From: Phocaeicola_A sp045647865 | GTDB lineage: Bacteria; Bacteroidota; Bacteroidia; Bacteroidales; Bacteroidaceae | DNA: 64,000 nt | Assembly: GCA_045647865.1 (NCBI GenBank) | Contig: JAZRMW010000024.1 | Span: 39,217 to 103,216, forward strand | Direction of reading: 5' to 3' | In this document: piece by piece, positions 17,107-26,392 of the stretch | How positions within the stretch are numbered: position 1 is the stretch's first letter | How the letters are laid out: every line of letters begins with the position of its first letter | Translations under genes and position numbers: made by a program | The notes under the pieces: generated by a model | What the model was told of the DNA's origin: nothing | Seen by the model: the letters and a program-made list of their open reading frames with translations, nothing else | Database searches by the model: none

Positions 17107-18135
17107 ATGAGCAAAAGACTCGCAGACAACATCACTTCGCAATACATCGCGGCAGCTAACCTGTTGCGACCGAAGAAGGCACGGAAGAAAATCGTGGCTT
17201 ATGTAGAAAGCTACGATGACATCTTCTTCTGGCGTTCGCTGTTGAGCGAATTTGAAGACGAGGAATACTACTTCGAAGTGATGCTGCCCTCTTCTGACTC
17301 ATTAGTCAAAGGCAAGAAAGCTGCATTGATGAACCGATTGGGAAGCGGATTGGGACAAAACATGATTGCCTGTGTAGATGCCGACTATGATTATCTGTTA
17401 CAAGGAGCGACCAGCACTTCCCGACAAATTATTCACAGCCGATACGTACTTCACACCCATGCATATGCCATCGAGAATTACCAATGTTATGCCGAAAGCC
17501 TGCATGAAGCATGTGTAATGGCCACACTGAATGACCACACGGTGATAGACATCCCTGCATTCATGCGAATCTATTCACAGACTATATTCCCGCTCTTCAC
17601 CTGGTCTGTCTGGTTCTACCGCAAACGGATACTGAACAAGTTCTCCATCACCGACTTTAACAATACCGTATCATTGGACAACGTCAACCTTCGCCAACCA
17701 GAAAGTGCATTGAACAACGTCGCTGCCCGCGTACGCCACAAACTGAACTGGTTGGAAAACCGTTTTTCACGCGTCCGGAACGAAGTGAAGCAACTTCAAG
17801 AGGAACTGCAAGAACTGGGAGTCACCCCCGAGACCACCTACCTCTTCATCCAAGGTCACAATCTCTTTGAAAATGTCGTCCTAAAACTGCTTCACCCCAT
17901 CTGTGCCCAACTGCGCCGCGAGCGGGAACTGGAAATCAAGATACTCGCCGAACACAACCAACAGATGCAGAACGAACTGACCTGCTACCAACACAGTCAG
18001 GCAGGCATCGACTTCATCCTACGCAAGAATACAGGATACAAAGATGCTCCCCTTTATCAAACTTTACGCAGCGATGTACAGCGTTTTCTTGACGGATTGC
18101 ACCCCCAAAAGGACAAAAATCAGTCCAATCCATAA
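17107..18135 (+). CDS. DUF4435 (Toprim-like) protein
   Basis: This 342-residue protein has a Toprim-like N-terminal core. Glu34 lies in IVAYVESYDDIFFW, and an Asp cluster (Asp91, Asp93, Asp95) in MIACVDADYDYLL fits the Toprim E...DxD metal-binding pattern of DUF4435. A conserved-looking segment HTHAYAIENYQCY follows. Residues about 215-250 form a probable coiled coil (LENRFSRVRNEVKQLQEELQELG), and the C-terminal part is helical. In PARIS the equivalent subunit AriB is a DUF4435 nuclease released by the ATPase AriA when a phage inhibitor is sensed (published knowledge). Here the order ATPase then DUF4435 is the same, but the ATPase is shorter. Nuclease activity is untested. Confidence 0.8.
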   Translation: MSKRLADNITSQYIAAANLLRPKKARKKIVAYVESYDDIFFWRSLLSEFEDEEYYFEVMLPSSDSLVKGKKAALMNRLGSGLGQNMIACVDADYDYLLQGATSTSRQIIHSRYVLHTHAYAIENYQCYAESLHEACVMATLNDHTVIDIPAFMRIYSQTIFPLFTWSVWFYRKRILNKFSITDFNNTVSLDNVNLRQPESALNNVAARVRHKLNWLENRFSRVRNEVKQLQEELQELGVTPETTYLFIQGHNLFENVVLKLLHPICAQLRRERELEIKILAEHNQQMQNELTCYQHSQAGIDFILRKNTGYKDAPLYQTLRSDVQRFLDGLHPQKDKNQSNP

Positions 18136-18153
18136 AAAACCGCACCCAAAACC

Positions 18154-18184
18154 TTGGCTATGTGCCAAATAATTAGTTACTTTG
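18154..18184 (+). promoter_or_regulatory. promoter of rplS
   Basis: TTGG (18154-18157), 19 bp, then TTACTTTG (18177-18184) are close to the Bacteroidetes consensus. The leader of about 80 nt before the rplS ATG shows no obvious structure. Confidence 0.5.
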
Positions 18185-18270
18185 CACCCGCTTTCGCGCA
18201 ATCGCTGTCAAAAGTAGTGTGATTTGATATGTTGCGTAGTAACGATAAACAATTTAATAACAAATTAACA

Positions 18271-18624
18271 ATGGATTTAATTAAAATTGCTGAAGAAGCA
18301 TTTGCTACCGGTAAGGAGCATCCCGCATTCAAAGCTGGTGACACTGTAACCGTAGCATACCGTATCGTTGAAGGTAACAAGGAGCGTGTACAGTTGTATC
18401 GCGGTGTTGTTATCAAGATTGCAGGTCACGGAACCAAAAAGCGTTTCACCGTGCGCAAGATGTCAGGAACTGTAGGTGTAGAGCGTATCTTCCCCCTCGA
18501 GTCTCCGGCAATCGACAGCATCACTGTCAACAAAGTTGGTAAGGTTCGTCGTGCTAAGTTGTACTACTTGCGCAAACTTACCGGCAAGAAGGCCAGAATT
18601 GCAGAAAAGCGCGTTAACGCGTAA
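18271..18624 (+). CDS. rplS: 50S ribosomal protein L19
   Basis: The 117-residue product matches L19 over its whole length: FKAGDTVTVAYRIVEGNKERVQLYRGVVI, the segment FTVRKMSGTVGVERIFPLESPAI and the basic end KLYYLRKLTGKKARI. L19 sits at the 30S-50S interface. I chose the ATG at 18271 (MDLIKIAEEAF) rather than one at 18229 because the family begins there and the extra residues are non-conserved. It is monocistronic, with its own promoter and a strong terminator 25 bp after the stop. Confidence 0.96.
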   Translation: MDLIKIAEEAFATGKEHPAFKAGDTVTVAYRIVEGNKERVQLYRGVVIKIAGHGTKKRFTVRKMSGTVGVERIFPLESPAIDSITVNKVGKVRRAKLYYLRKLTGKKARIAEKRVNA

Positions 18625-18648
18625 TCATAACGAACTGGTTAAAGACAA

Positions 18649-18681
18649 AGAGAGGGCGCATCCGATGGATGCGCCCTCTCT
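18649..18681. terminator. bidirectional terminator between rplS and rhaM
   Basis: A perfect 15-bp GC-rich stem (AGAGAGGGCGCATCC and its complement) with a GAT loop lies in the convergent gap. The T-run after the stem is weak on the plus side. Confidence 0.8.
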
Positions 18682-18706
18682 CGTTATTATCTTCTACATT
18701 AGATTT

Positions 18707-19021
18707 TTAATCCATATGGAACACTTCCGGCAGAGGAATGGAAACAGGAGAATTATCGGGGTTCACCTCCATGATATCAGCCATATAGTCCCACCATTTT
18801 TGTACGATAGGATTGGTTCCCATGTCTTGTGAAGATTCTTCACCCTTTGTTTTTTGGAAAGCGAACAAGATATTGGTATCCTTATCCCAATAAATGGAGT
18901 AATCATATACCCCATTCTTAGAAAGTAACTCTTTCAATTCGGGCCAAATAGCTGCGTGACGTCTCTCATACTCTTCCTCGAAGCCCGGCTTCAGGAACAT
19001 TTTGAATGCTTCTCTTTTCAT
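18707..19021 (-). CDS. rhaM: L-rhamnose mutarotase
   Basis: This 104-residue ferredoxin-like protein matches RhaM: the opening FKMFLKPGFEEEYERRHAAIWPEL with its conserved His, then YSIYWDKDTNILFAF and MGTNPIVQKWWDYMADIME. It interconverts the alpha and beta anomers of L-rhamnose so that released sugar enters the isomerase pathway. It is the last gene of a minus-strand group PL11 - GH105 - rhaM, 113 bp after the GH105 stop. That is consistent with use of rhamnose freed from RG-I. The gap between the two genes contains a short direct repeat (GGCTCCATT twice, near 19080-19097). Confidence 0.93.
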   Translation of the reverse strand: MKREAFKMFLKPGFEEEYERRHAAIWPELKELLSKNGVYDYSIYWDKDTNILFAFQKTKGEESSQDMGTNPIVQKWWDYMADIMEVNPDNSPVSIPLPEVFHMD

Positions 19022-19134
19022 GATTTCAATTTCTTGATTTTAGTTAACAATGTATTTACAATGAATGAGAGCTATTCCTGGCTCCATTGGCTCCATTTGT
19101 CATGGTTTCCAAGAATAGCCCAAACGGTCGAAGT

Positions 19135-20562
19135 TTACAGTATTGGTTTATCCACATTTCCTTCGTGGAATATAGCTCTGTCAGTCTTCTGTTCGGTACG
19201 GTAGAACTGTACGGCACTGTCGTTCATCTTAGGATGCTGTGTTTTCAGCAAATTGATGATTTCGGCACCGGCCCAGATGACAGGACCATAACCATGAGCG
19301 GCCATTTTGTGTACGGGACGATAGTAGTAGAATGCAGGGTCAAAGGCCATACCGGTACCCACACATGTGCCACCTACCTGACCTTGTTCGTCAATCTGTG
19401 TTGTCACTCCATGCCATGCAAGCAGGGCTACCGGGCCATAGGTCATCGCATCCAACCATCCTTTATTGATACCGTGAGCTATGCAATAGGCATAGATAGC
19501 CGTGGCCGAGGTCTCCAGATAAGAGTCGTTACGGTCAAGCAACTGATGCCAAAGTCCTTCGCCACTCTGGAGGGCTGCCAATCCGCGTACATGTTCACGA
19601 TAAAGTGCCATGATTTCGTTGCGTTTAGGATAGTTCTCGGGCAACACATCAAGCACCTCACACATGGTAAGAATGGCCCAACCATTGGCACGTCCCCAAT
19701 GGAATGCGGGATGATCCTCCATGCTCTCTACCCATCCGTGACGGAAGAGTTTCTTTTCGGGCACCCACATGCGGTCTGCAAACTGAAGTACTTGACGCAC
19801 AGCCTCGGCCTGATAACGCGGCTGTTCATCGCCGGCAATCACCGAATACCAAGCTACCGGCGGAATACCCATGAACATGTCGTCGAGCCACAATGTGTTA
19901 TAGAAAGGACGTGTACGGGCAAAGGTGCCGTCAGCCAGACGGTATTCGCCATTCATGATGTAGTTGATATAGTTTTCAATCAACGGAGTGAGTTTCAATG
20001 AAGGGTCTTTCAACTGTGCCTTCACCATAGCGGCACATACGGCACCGGCATCGTCCAAAGCATGAGGGTCAAGAATCTGGCGCATCTGACCATCAATACG
20101 TCCCTCCTTTTCATGGATAGCCTTGAAATAAGGGGCCACCTCAGCCAAGAAGCTGAAGCGCTTGGTCACATATTCCATATAGGCTTGGTCACCGGTTGCT
20201 TCTGCGGCTGCCAACATTGCCGAATAGGTAACTCCCCACTCATAGCTGGCCAATCGGAAAGTGCCACGTTCAAGTTGGGCATCAGCACCCATGTTGGCAT
20301 AATCGGTGATGGTCTCACCCGTCTTCTTGTCCACCACACGGGTTGGAGTACAAGACTCCAGATAGTTGAGCACCCGATCCATGTGTGCCTTCACCTCTTC
20401 CACAGAGCCTACTCCATAAGGAGTGTTGTAGTCTGGTTTCATCAGATGTAAAGGTGTATTCGAATCGTTGATGACAACCTCCTCGCCACCATTATCTTGC
20501 GGAGCGCTACATGCTCCCAACATAGCCATTAGGGCAGCAACGCCCCATATTCTGCGTTTCAT
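19135..20562 (-). CDS. GH105 unsaturated rhamnogalacturonyl hydrolase, lipoprotein
   Basis: A lipoprotein signal (MLGACSA, lipid-modified Cys near residue 18) precedes an alpha/alpha-barrel GH105 domain of about 400 residues. Typical segments are YEWGVTYSAMLAAAEATGD, RTRPFYNTLWLDDMFMGIPPVAW (catalytic Asp region), FHWGRANGWAILTMCEVLD and SYLETSATAIYAY. The family hydrolyses the terminal 4,5-unsaturated galacturonate from oligosaccharides made by rhamnogalacturonan lyases. It lies downstream of the PL11 lyase, separated by a 185-bp repeat element, and upstream of rhaM. A second, shorter GH105 is encoded at 26393-27526. The lipobox implies anchoring in the periplasm or on the surface. Confidence 0.9.
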   Translation of the reverse strand: MKRRIWGVAALMAMLGACSAPQDNGGEEVVINDSNTPLHLMKPDYNTPYGVGSVEEVKAHMDRVLNYLESCTPTRVVDKKTGETITDYANMGADAQLERGTFRLASYEWGVTYSAMLAAAEATGDQAYMEYVTKRFSFLAEVAPYFKAIHEKEGRIDGQMRQILDPHALDDAGAVCAAMVKAQLKDPSLKLTPLIENYINYIMNGEYRLADGTFARTRPFYNTLWLDDMFMGIPPVAWYSVIAGDEQPRYQAEAVRQVLQFADRMWVPEKKLFRHGWVESMEDHPAFHWGRANGWAILTMCEVLDVLPENYPKRNEIMALYREHVRGLAALQSGEGLWHQLLDRNDSYLETSATAIYAYCIAHGINKGWLDAMTYGPVALLAWHGVTTQIDEQGQVGGTCVGTGMAFDPAFYYYRPVHKMAAHGYGPVIWAGAEIINLLKTQHPKMNDSAVQFYRTEQKTDRAIFHEGNVDKPIL

Positions 20563-20578
20563 GTCTTAATTAGTTTTT

Positions 20579-20763
20579 AGTGATGTGTAAAAAATAATAT
20601 GCTTCATTTTAGTGACGTGTAATAATGCTATCATAATAAGTTCTTTTTGCATCTTTTCTCCTTTTTCATCAGTCACATAGCCCGCTATGCTCCCTCTTCA
20701 AAAGAAGAAAATATGCTAAAAATAACTTTTAAACTGATGCACCTTATTTTTTTACACATCACT
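20579..20763. repeat. 185-bp palindromic element with 19-bp perfect terminal inverted repeats
   Basis: AGTGATGTGTAAAAAATAA (20579-20597) is exactly complementary to 20745-20763. Inside, the two halves keep pairing (AAGTTCTTTTTGCATCTTTT against AAAATATGCTAAAAATAACTT) toward a central CATAGCCCGCTATG hairpin. One half carries an extra degenerate copy of the terminal unit near 20611. It fills almost the whole gap between the PL11 and GH105 genes. It encodes nothing and looks like a MITE or REP-type element. Confidence 0.8.
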
Positions 20764-20769
20764 TATATG

Positions 20770-22812
20770 TTATTTCTTGATTTCAAATCCGCGGAAGATT
20801 CCCTCCTTCAAGTCAGAGCCAAAATAGAACCCTTGTTGTGTCGGTTGGTTGTAAGCCACGTTCTGAGTGGCAATACTGATGCGGTAAACAGGGTCTTCAA
20901 GGAAGGTATGGAAACGGTATTCTGTCGGAATAGTAGAGACATAGAGACGCAAAGCAGAATTATCCTCGGTACGCAGGAGCACCTCTTCACGCCAGTCTCC
21001 CAAAATATCCGCATGGATACAGGGATTACTTTTACTACCATTGTTGCGCACTCCTTCCAAGGTCACCACCTCTTCACTCTTCTTGTTCTCCCAATTATAC
21101 TTGAAGATACGGTTTCCGTCAAGCAGTTCACGTAACAGGTCGCCATCCCACCACACCGCCATGTTGCATGGCAGACGGCCGGGTTCTTCATTGATAAGTT
21201 CGCCCTTCACATTGCGGATACCTCCAGTAGCAAGCGACCACATCTCTACGCCCCATGAAGTGGGGTCAATGTCTGCAGCCATACAACGGCCTACATCTTC
21301 GCCAGACTTGACTTGGAAGATGACTTTTCCTGTTGCTGCATCACGGAAAGAGGAACCGTCTTTTCTGTTTTCGTGACAATCCCAAACTTGCAGTTTTTCT
21401 GAATCAGGGAAAAATCCCATTAAATGCATGGCATCACCATGTCCCATTCCTGTAGTATAAAGTCCTTTACCATTATTATCTACAGCCATGGAGCCATAAA
21501 TGATTTCATCGCATCCATCACCATCCACATCACCTACACGTAGGTTATGATTACCCTGTCCAGCATAGTTCTTGTTGCCCTTTTCGTTCGAATCGAACAC
21601 CCAACGTTGTTTTAATTGTTTGCCGTCCCAATCAAAGGCCGCCAATACGGTGCGGGTGTAATATCCGCGGCACATGATGACGCTAGGGTGAACTCCGTCG
21701 AGGTAGGCCACACAAGCTAAATAGCGGTCAGAGCGGTTGGCCTTCGTATCGCCCCATCCTGCCAACTCTCCTCGTGCGGGCACATAGTCGATGGTGCAGA
21801 GGGCCTCGCCTGTCAAGCCGCTGAATACGGTCAAATATTCATTGCCGGTCAAGATACGTCCTTGATTCTGGGGAGTAGGCATACGGAAACCGCGACGTTG
21901 TTGCTGACCATTACGGTTTCTATTTCCTTGAGGCGGACGTTGTCCCTGCATCTCGGGGCGATTACCCTCGGCCCTCATCTGAGCCTGACGTTCCTTCATC
22001 ATCTTTTCAAGCTCAATCATGCGTTGGTATTGGCCTACTGTGTCGCCATGTTCGCGCCAATCGGCATTGGCATCACCAATCACTTTACCCAATCCATCTA
22101 TTGTACCATCACTCGTCTTCATCACCACCTCAGCACGATTGTCGCCATCAAGGTCATACACCATGAACTGGGTATAGTGGGCACCGGCACGAATGTTTTT
22201 CCCTAAATCGATACGCCACAAGCGTTCACCTGTCAGACGGTAACAGTCGAAAAGGACATTGCCTGTGTAACCGTCGTGTGCATTGTCATGTGCATTGCTG
22301 GGGTCCCATTTGAGGATGATTTCATATTCGCCATCGCCATCTACATCACCGATGCTGGCATCGTTGGCACTATAGGTATAGGTCTGTCCTGATGGAGTCT
22401 TTCCATCCTCAGGCTTTTGCAGAGGGATATTCAGATATCCCACTCCTGCATTGGTTGCAAGGGAATATTTTCCATCCACATTATGCGTTTCTGTCCCATT
22501 CACCACAGGGCGTACCTCATAGTTGGCAGCCTTACCACCCGCCTGTTTGTCCACCCACATGGTAGCGGCACCGGCCGGCACTGTTGCCACCCGCTGCCCG
22601 TCACGATAGATATTAAAGGCTGTTTCTACGGGGTCATTGGAAAGGTAGCGCCACGTAAGGCAAGTTTCCATTTCACTCTGGCGAATAGCTACGACACCAC
22701 GTCCTAATTCTTCGCGTTGTAATTTTGTAAAGTCGTACTTGGGTTGTGCATTGATGCCTAACGAAGCACCCACTATCAGCATGAGGCTGACAAGATTTCT
22801 TCTAATATTCAT
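20770..22812 (-). CDS. PL11 rhamnogalacturonan endolyase
   Basis: The ATG at 22812 (MNIRRNLVSLMLIVGASLGINAQ) gives a clear signal peptide; an in-frame TTG at 22839 was rejected. The mature protein has an N-terminal beta domain (LGRGVVAIRQSEMETCLTWRYL). An eight-bladed propeller follows, with repeated DVDGDGEYE, DLDGDNRAE and DVDGDGCDE calcium-binding loops, as in YesW/YesX PL11 lyases. PL11 enzymes cleave the RG-I backbone by beta-elimination. About residues 270-325 hold an unusual low-complexity insert rich in Gln, Arg, Asn and Pro (ERQAQMRAEGNRPEMQGQRP and following). It is the first gene of the minus-strand group with GH105 and rhaM and supplies the unsaturated products that GH105 hydrolyses. 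Confidence 0.93.
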   Translation of the reverse strand: MNIRRNLVSLMLIVGASLGINAQPKYDFTKLQREELGRGVVAIRQSEMETCLTWRYLSNDPVETAFNIYRDGQRVATVPAGAATMWVDKQAGGKAANYEVRPVVNGTETHNVDGKYSLATNAGVGYLNIPLQKPEDGKTPSGQTYTYSANDASIGDVDGDGEYEIILKWDPSNAHDNAHDGYTGNVLFDCYRLTGERLWRIDLGKNIRAGAHYTQFMVYDLDGDNRAEVVMKTSDGTIDGLGKVIGDANADWREHGDTVGQYQRMIELEKMMKERQAQMRAEGNRPEMQGQRPPQGNRNRNGQQQRRGFRMPTPQNQGRILTGNEYLTVFSGLTGEALCTIDYVPARGELAGWGDTKANRSDRYLACVAYLDGVHPSVIMCRGYYTRTVLAAFDWDGKQLKQRWVFDSNEKGNKNYAGQGNHNLRVGDVDGDGCDEIIYGSMAVDNNGKGLYTTGMGHGDAMHLMGFFPDSEKLQVWDCHENRKDGSSFRDAATGKVIFQVKSGEDVGRCMAADIDPTSWGVEMWSLATGGIRNVKGELINEEPGRLPCNMAVWWDGDLLRELLDGNRIFKYNWENKKSEEVVTLEGVRNNGSKSNPCIHADILGDWREEVLLRTEDNSALRLYVSTIPTEYRFHTFLEDPVYRISIATQNVAYNQPTQQGFYFGSDLKEGIFRGFEIKK

Positions 22813-22847
22813 GGTTCGTTTTCTTATGGAATTAGTCAATAGTGCCG

Positions 22848-22855
22848 CAAATATA
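22848..22855 (-). promoter_or_regulatory. -7 element of the PL11-GH105-rhaM group
   Basis: TATATTTG on the minus strand, 35 bp before the PL11 ATG, matches TAnnTTTG. A weak -33 (TTTA) lies 21 bp upstream. The remainder of the divergent gap to 23004 shows no clear plus-strand promoter. Confidence 0.5.
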
Positions 22856-23003
22856 CGCTTTTTTATTTATTTGAGATAAAGTAATGCCAATATTTTTACA
22901 AAAGCTGAACACTTACTACCCAACTACATCCATTTTCTTGTCAGAAAATTTGTATAATTTCGCTTTTTTGCCGTACTTTACACACGTTTTTAAATGATTG
23001 ACC

Positions 23004-26000
23004 ATGAAAAGAAGAATTTACAAACTTTTAGCTCTTTGTATTTGCTTGTGTGCACCGGTTTTTAAAGCGATGGCACAGGAAGTGGTTTCGGGTCTTGACC
23101 AACGGAACTTCAAGAAGTTTTGGATGATTGAATCAGAGTCGCCCGAATATACGATGAAGCACTTGGGCGATACGTTAGAAATTGTATCGCCCAAAGGATT
23201 GACTTTGTGGCGGAAGGAGAAGATGAAAGGCAACGTGGTGATTGAATACGATGCTTGCGTGATGAATGAAGGGCGAGCCGAGGATCGATTGAGCGACCTC
23301 AATTGCTTCTGGATGGCCAGTGACCCGAAATACCCTGACAACCTGAAGAAACGGATGGCGTGGCGAAACGGCATATTTGCAAACAGCTACTCCCTGCAAC
23401 TCTACTACGTGGGCTTCGGGGGAAACCATAACACTACGACCCGCTTCCGCCGTTACGATGGTGACGAGGTGGCCATATCCGATAAGGAAAAGCGTCCGGC
23501 CATTTTAAAAGAATATACAGACGAGGAACACCTATTGAAACCCAATAAATGGTACCATATCCGTTTGGAGAGTTCGAACGGACGGGTGACTTATACCATT
23601 GATGGACAACAGTTGGTTGACTTCCGCGATGCACACCCCTTGAACGAAGGATGGTTCGGATTCCGCACGACCCTATCGCGCACACGCATTGCCAATTTCC
23701 ACTACTCGTGCACCCCCATTGAAAAGCAACCCCGCCACATCACCCTCCGATGGATAGGCGACACTCCACAAACAGATACTCCCAGCACTTGGGGAGTACC
23801 ATTTGAACAAGGGTATGTGCAACCCCATAACTTATTCACGCTTACGACCAAAGACAGCACTCTAACCTATGACTTCTGGCCACTCGCCTATTGGCCGGAT
23901 GGTTCAGTGAAATGGGGAGCCTTCGCCACGGTTGTGCCTGGGGGAACTGATAGTCTGATGGTGAATATTGACTTCAAGAGAAGTTGGGTACAAAAAGGAA
24001 AGAAGCAGGAGACTAAAGATACCTATCTCACGTCCAACAATTCACCTATCAAGATTAGCACCGGCTCACTGACCGCCCACATCAGTCGCCAAGGAGAGAA
24101 TCTCTTCGATAGCCTCATCTATAAAGGTATAAAAATAGCCGACGGGGCACGTCTTATTTGCCAGACGAGGGAAAACATTTTCTCCAACGGGGAAGAAAGC
24201 ACTTCCAAGTTAGGGAGTTTTAAGAGTCTGATAAAGGCATGCAATATCGAGCGGACCAACCGCGTGCGAACCGTTGTAAAGGTGGAGGGAGTACACACCG
24301 ACGGAAAGCGAGAATGGCTCCCCTTTGTAGTGCGTCTCTACTTCTATCAAGGAAGCGAACAGGTGAAAATGGTGCACACATTGCTCTATGACGGAGATGC
24401 AGAAAAAGATTTCATAAGTGGCGTAGGTGTACAATTCAACATCCCCTTACGCGACGAAGCATACAACCGCCACATAGCCTTCACCAACACAGAAGGCGGT
24501 GTATGGAGCGAGCCCGTGCAACCTCTCGTAGGCAGACGCATACTGATGCTTGACCGCCAAAACATGCAACTCCTCCAGATGAAGGGTGAGCGCGTTCCCT
24601 CTCCCGAAGCCTTTGACCGCCGTAGTCAAACACTCATCAACGAATGGGCTGCATGGGATGGTTTCAGACTTTCACAACTCTCGCCCGACGGATTCACCAT
24701 CCGCAAACGAGCTACCAATGACTCGCCTTGGATTGGCACTATGGGAGATTATCGGGCAAACGGTTTCGCCTTTATCGGTGACACACAAGGCGGATTAGCT
24801 GCCTGCTTGCAAGAATTCTGGCAATCATACCCATCTACATTGGAAATCAACGGAGCACGTTCGTCAGAAGCGACCATGACCCTGTGGCTTTGGAGCCCCG
24901 AAGCAGATATGATGGATCTTCGCCACTATGACAAAGTGGCTCACGGATTAAACTCAAGCTATGAGGATGTTCAAGAGGGGCTCAGTACCCCTTACGGCAT
25001 AGCCCGTACAAGCACCTGTATGATTACACCTTATATCTATAAAGGGAAAGAAGACATATCCCGTCTTTCACAAACGATGGCCACCGAACAACAATTGGCT
25101 TGTACTCCAACCTATTTGCACGACCGCCGTGCCTTCGGAATATGGAGTTTGCCTAAAACTGACACCCCCATAGCCCAAGACATCGAGAAACGCCTTGAAG
25201 ACAATATCCGGTATTACCAACAGGCCATCGAAGAGCACCGATGGTATGGATTCTGGAACTATGGAGATGTGATGCATGCCTACGACCCCGTGCGCCACTC
25301 ATGGCAATACGATGTAGGAGGTTTCGCTTGGGACAACACCGAGTTGGCCAGCAACATGTGGCTATGGTATATGTATCTAAGAACCGGACGAGCCGACATT
25401 TGGCAAATGGCCAAAGCCATGAGCCGCCACACGGGCGAGGTGGATGTCTATCACTTTGGCCCCAATGCCGGATTAGGAAGTCGTCACAACGTGAGCCACT
25501 GGGGATGCGGAGCCAAAGAGGCACGTATCAGTCAAGCAGCATGGAACAGGTTCTTCTACTATCTGACAGGTGACGAACGCACAGGTGACCTGATGACAGA
25601 AGTGAAAGATGCGGAACAGAAGCTCTACACCCTCGACCCCATGCGTCTGGCTCAACCACGTGAACTGTTCCCTTGTACTGCTCCCGCTCGCCTACGCATA
25701 GGCCCCGATTGGCTTGCTTATGCGGGGAACTGGATGACCCAATGGGAACGGACTGGCGACACCTATTATCGCGATATGATTCTTACCGGCATGAAAAGCA
25801 TTGCCGCATTGCCCAATGGAATCTTCACAGGACCCAAAGCTTTAGGATTCGATCCTGCCACAGGAATCATCACTTATGAAGGAGACAACGCTATACAAAA
25901 TACTAACCACCTGCTTTCACTCATGGGAGGATTCGAGATAGTCAATGAAATGAACGTCATGCTACCCCACGAAGAATGGGAAAGGACTTGGTTGCACCAT

Positions 26001-26273
26001 GCATTACATTACCACCAAAAAGGAGGAAATTTTCTGATTCCACGTCTGCCGGCATATGCCGCATTCCACATGGCCGACCCCGAAGCAGGTGAAATGGCTT
26101 GGAAATACTTGTTACGCTATGGTTATCCCAATACGATCACACCTTTTAAGGCAACTACCATTGAGCGCCCAGAAGTATTAAGCCCACAACAGGAAAATCC
26201 ATGGACGAGTACCAACGATGTGGCCACATGGAGCCTCGATGCCATCTATATACAAGAAGTTTGGCCGAAGTAA
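23004..26273 (+). CDS. DUF6250 / PcRGLX-YetA-like exo-rhamnogalacturonan lyase-type protein
   Basis: The ATG at 23004 gives a 1089-residue protein with a signal peptide ending in AMAQ. Residues about 25-240 form a concanavalin-like sandwich (KWYHIRLESSNGRVTYTIDG...GWFGFRTTLSRTRIANFHY) fitting DUF6250. The rest, from RHITLRWIGDTPQ, fits the PcRGLX/YetA-like group related to PL26 exo-rhamnogalacturonan lyase: DFWPLAYWPDGSVKWGAFA, then WNYGDVMHAYDPVRHSWQYDVGGFAWDNTE and SHWGCGAKEARISQ in an alpha/alpha-toroid region. I infer attack on RG-I from chain ends, complementing the PL11 endolyase encoded divergently. The activity within this family is not uniformly proven. The GH105 gene follows 119 bp downstream on its own promoter. 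Confidence 0.82.
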   Translation: MKRRIYKLLALCICLCAPVFKAMAQEVVSGLDQRNFKKFWMIESESPEYTMKHLGDTLEIVSPKGLTLWRKEKMKGNVVIEYDACVMNEGRAEDRLSDLNCFWMASDPKYPDNLKKRMAWRNGIFANSYSLQLYYVGFGGNHNTTTRFRRYDGDEVAISDKEKRPAILKEYTDEEHLLKPNKWYHIRLESSNGRVTYTIDGQQLVDFRDAHPLNEGWFGFRTTLSRTRIANFHYSCTPIEKQPRHITLRWIGDTPQTDTPSTWGVPFEQGYVQPHNLFTLTTKDSTLTYDFWPLAYWPDGSVKWGAFATVVPGGTDSLMVNIDFKRSWVQKGKKQETKDTYLTSNNSPIKISTGSLTAHISRQGENLFDSLIYKGIKIADGARLICQTRENIFSNGEESTSKLGSFKSLIKACNIERTNRVRTVVKVEGVHTDGKREWLPFVVRLYFYQGSEQVKMVHTLLYDGDAEKDFISGVGVQFNIPLRDEAYNRHIAFTNTEGGVWSEPVQPLVGRRILMLDRQNMQLLQMKGERVPSPEAFDRRSQTLINEWAAWDGFRLSQLSPDGFTIRKRATNDSPWIGTMGDYRANGFAFIGDTQGGLAACLQEFWQSYPSTLEINGARSSEATMTLWLWSPEADMMDLRHYDKVAHGLNSSYEDVQEGLSTPYGIARTSTCMITPYIYKGKEDISRLSQTMATEQQLACTPTYLHDRRAFGIWSLPKTDTPIAQDIEKRLEDNIRYYQQAIEEHRWYGFWNYGDVMHAYDPVRHSWQYDVGGFAWDNTELASNMWLWYMYLRTGRADIWQMAKAMSRHTGEVDVYHFGPNAGLGSRHNVSHWGCGAKEARISQAAWNRFFYYLTGDERTGDLMTEVKDAEQKLYTLDPMRLAQPRELFPCTAPARLRIGPDWLAYAGNWMTQWERTGDTYYRDMILTGMKSIAALPNGIFTGPKALGFDPATGIITYEGDNAIQNTNHLLSLMGGFEIVNEMNVMLPHEEWERTWLHHALHYHQKGGNFLIPRLPAYAAFHMADPEAGEMAWKYLLRYGYPNTITPFKATTIERPEVLSPQQENPWTSTNDVATWSLDAIYIQEVWPK

Positions 26274-26284
26274 GCACCATTTTC

Positions 26285-26316
26285 TTTGCAAGACCAACAA
26301 ATTATCCTTATCTTTG
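26285..26316 (+). promoter_or_regulatory. promoter of the second GH105 gene
   Basis: TTTG (26285-26288), 20 bp, then TATCTTTG (26309-26316) is a full consensus match. The leader is about 70 nt. Confidence 0.75.
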
Positions 26317-26392
26317 CCCCCAATTGCAAAGAGATGAAAACTGAGAAAAAGAAAAAAGAACAATTAATAATAAACCTATTTAAGAATTACAG

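Noticed and set aside
19087..20001. 304-codon plus-strand open frame
   Set aside because: Antisense to the GH105 lipoprotein gene, no family resemblance and no promoter or RBS.
20579..20763. small coding gene in the gap between PL11 and GH105
   Set aside because: No start with RBS or sustained frame; the sequence is explained by the inverted-repeat element.
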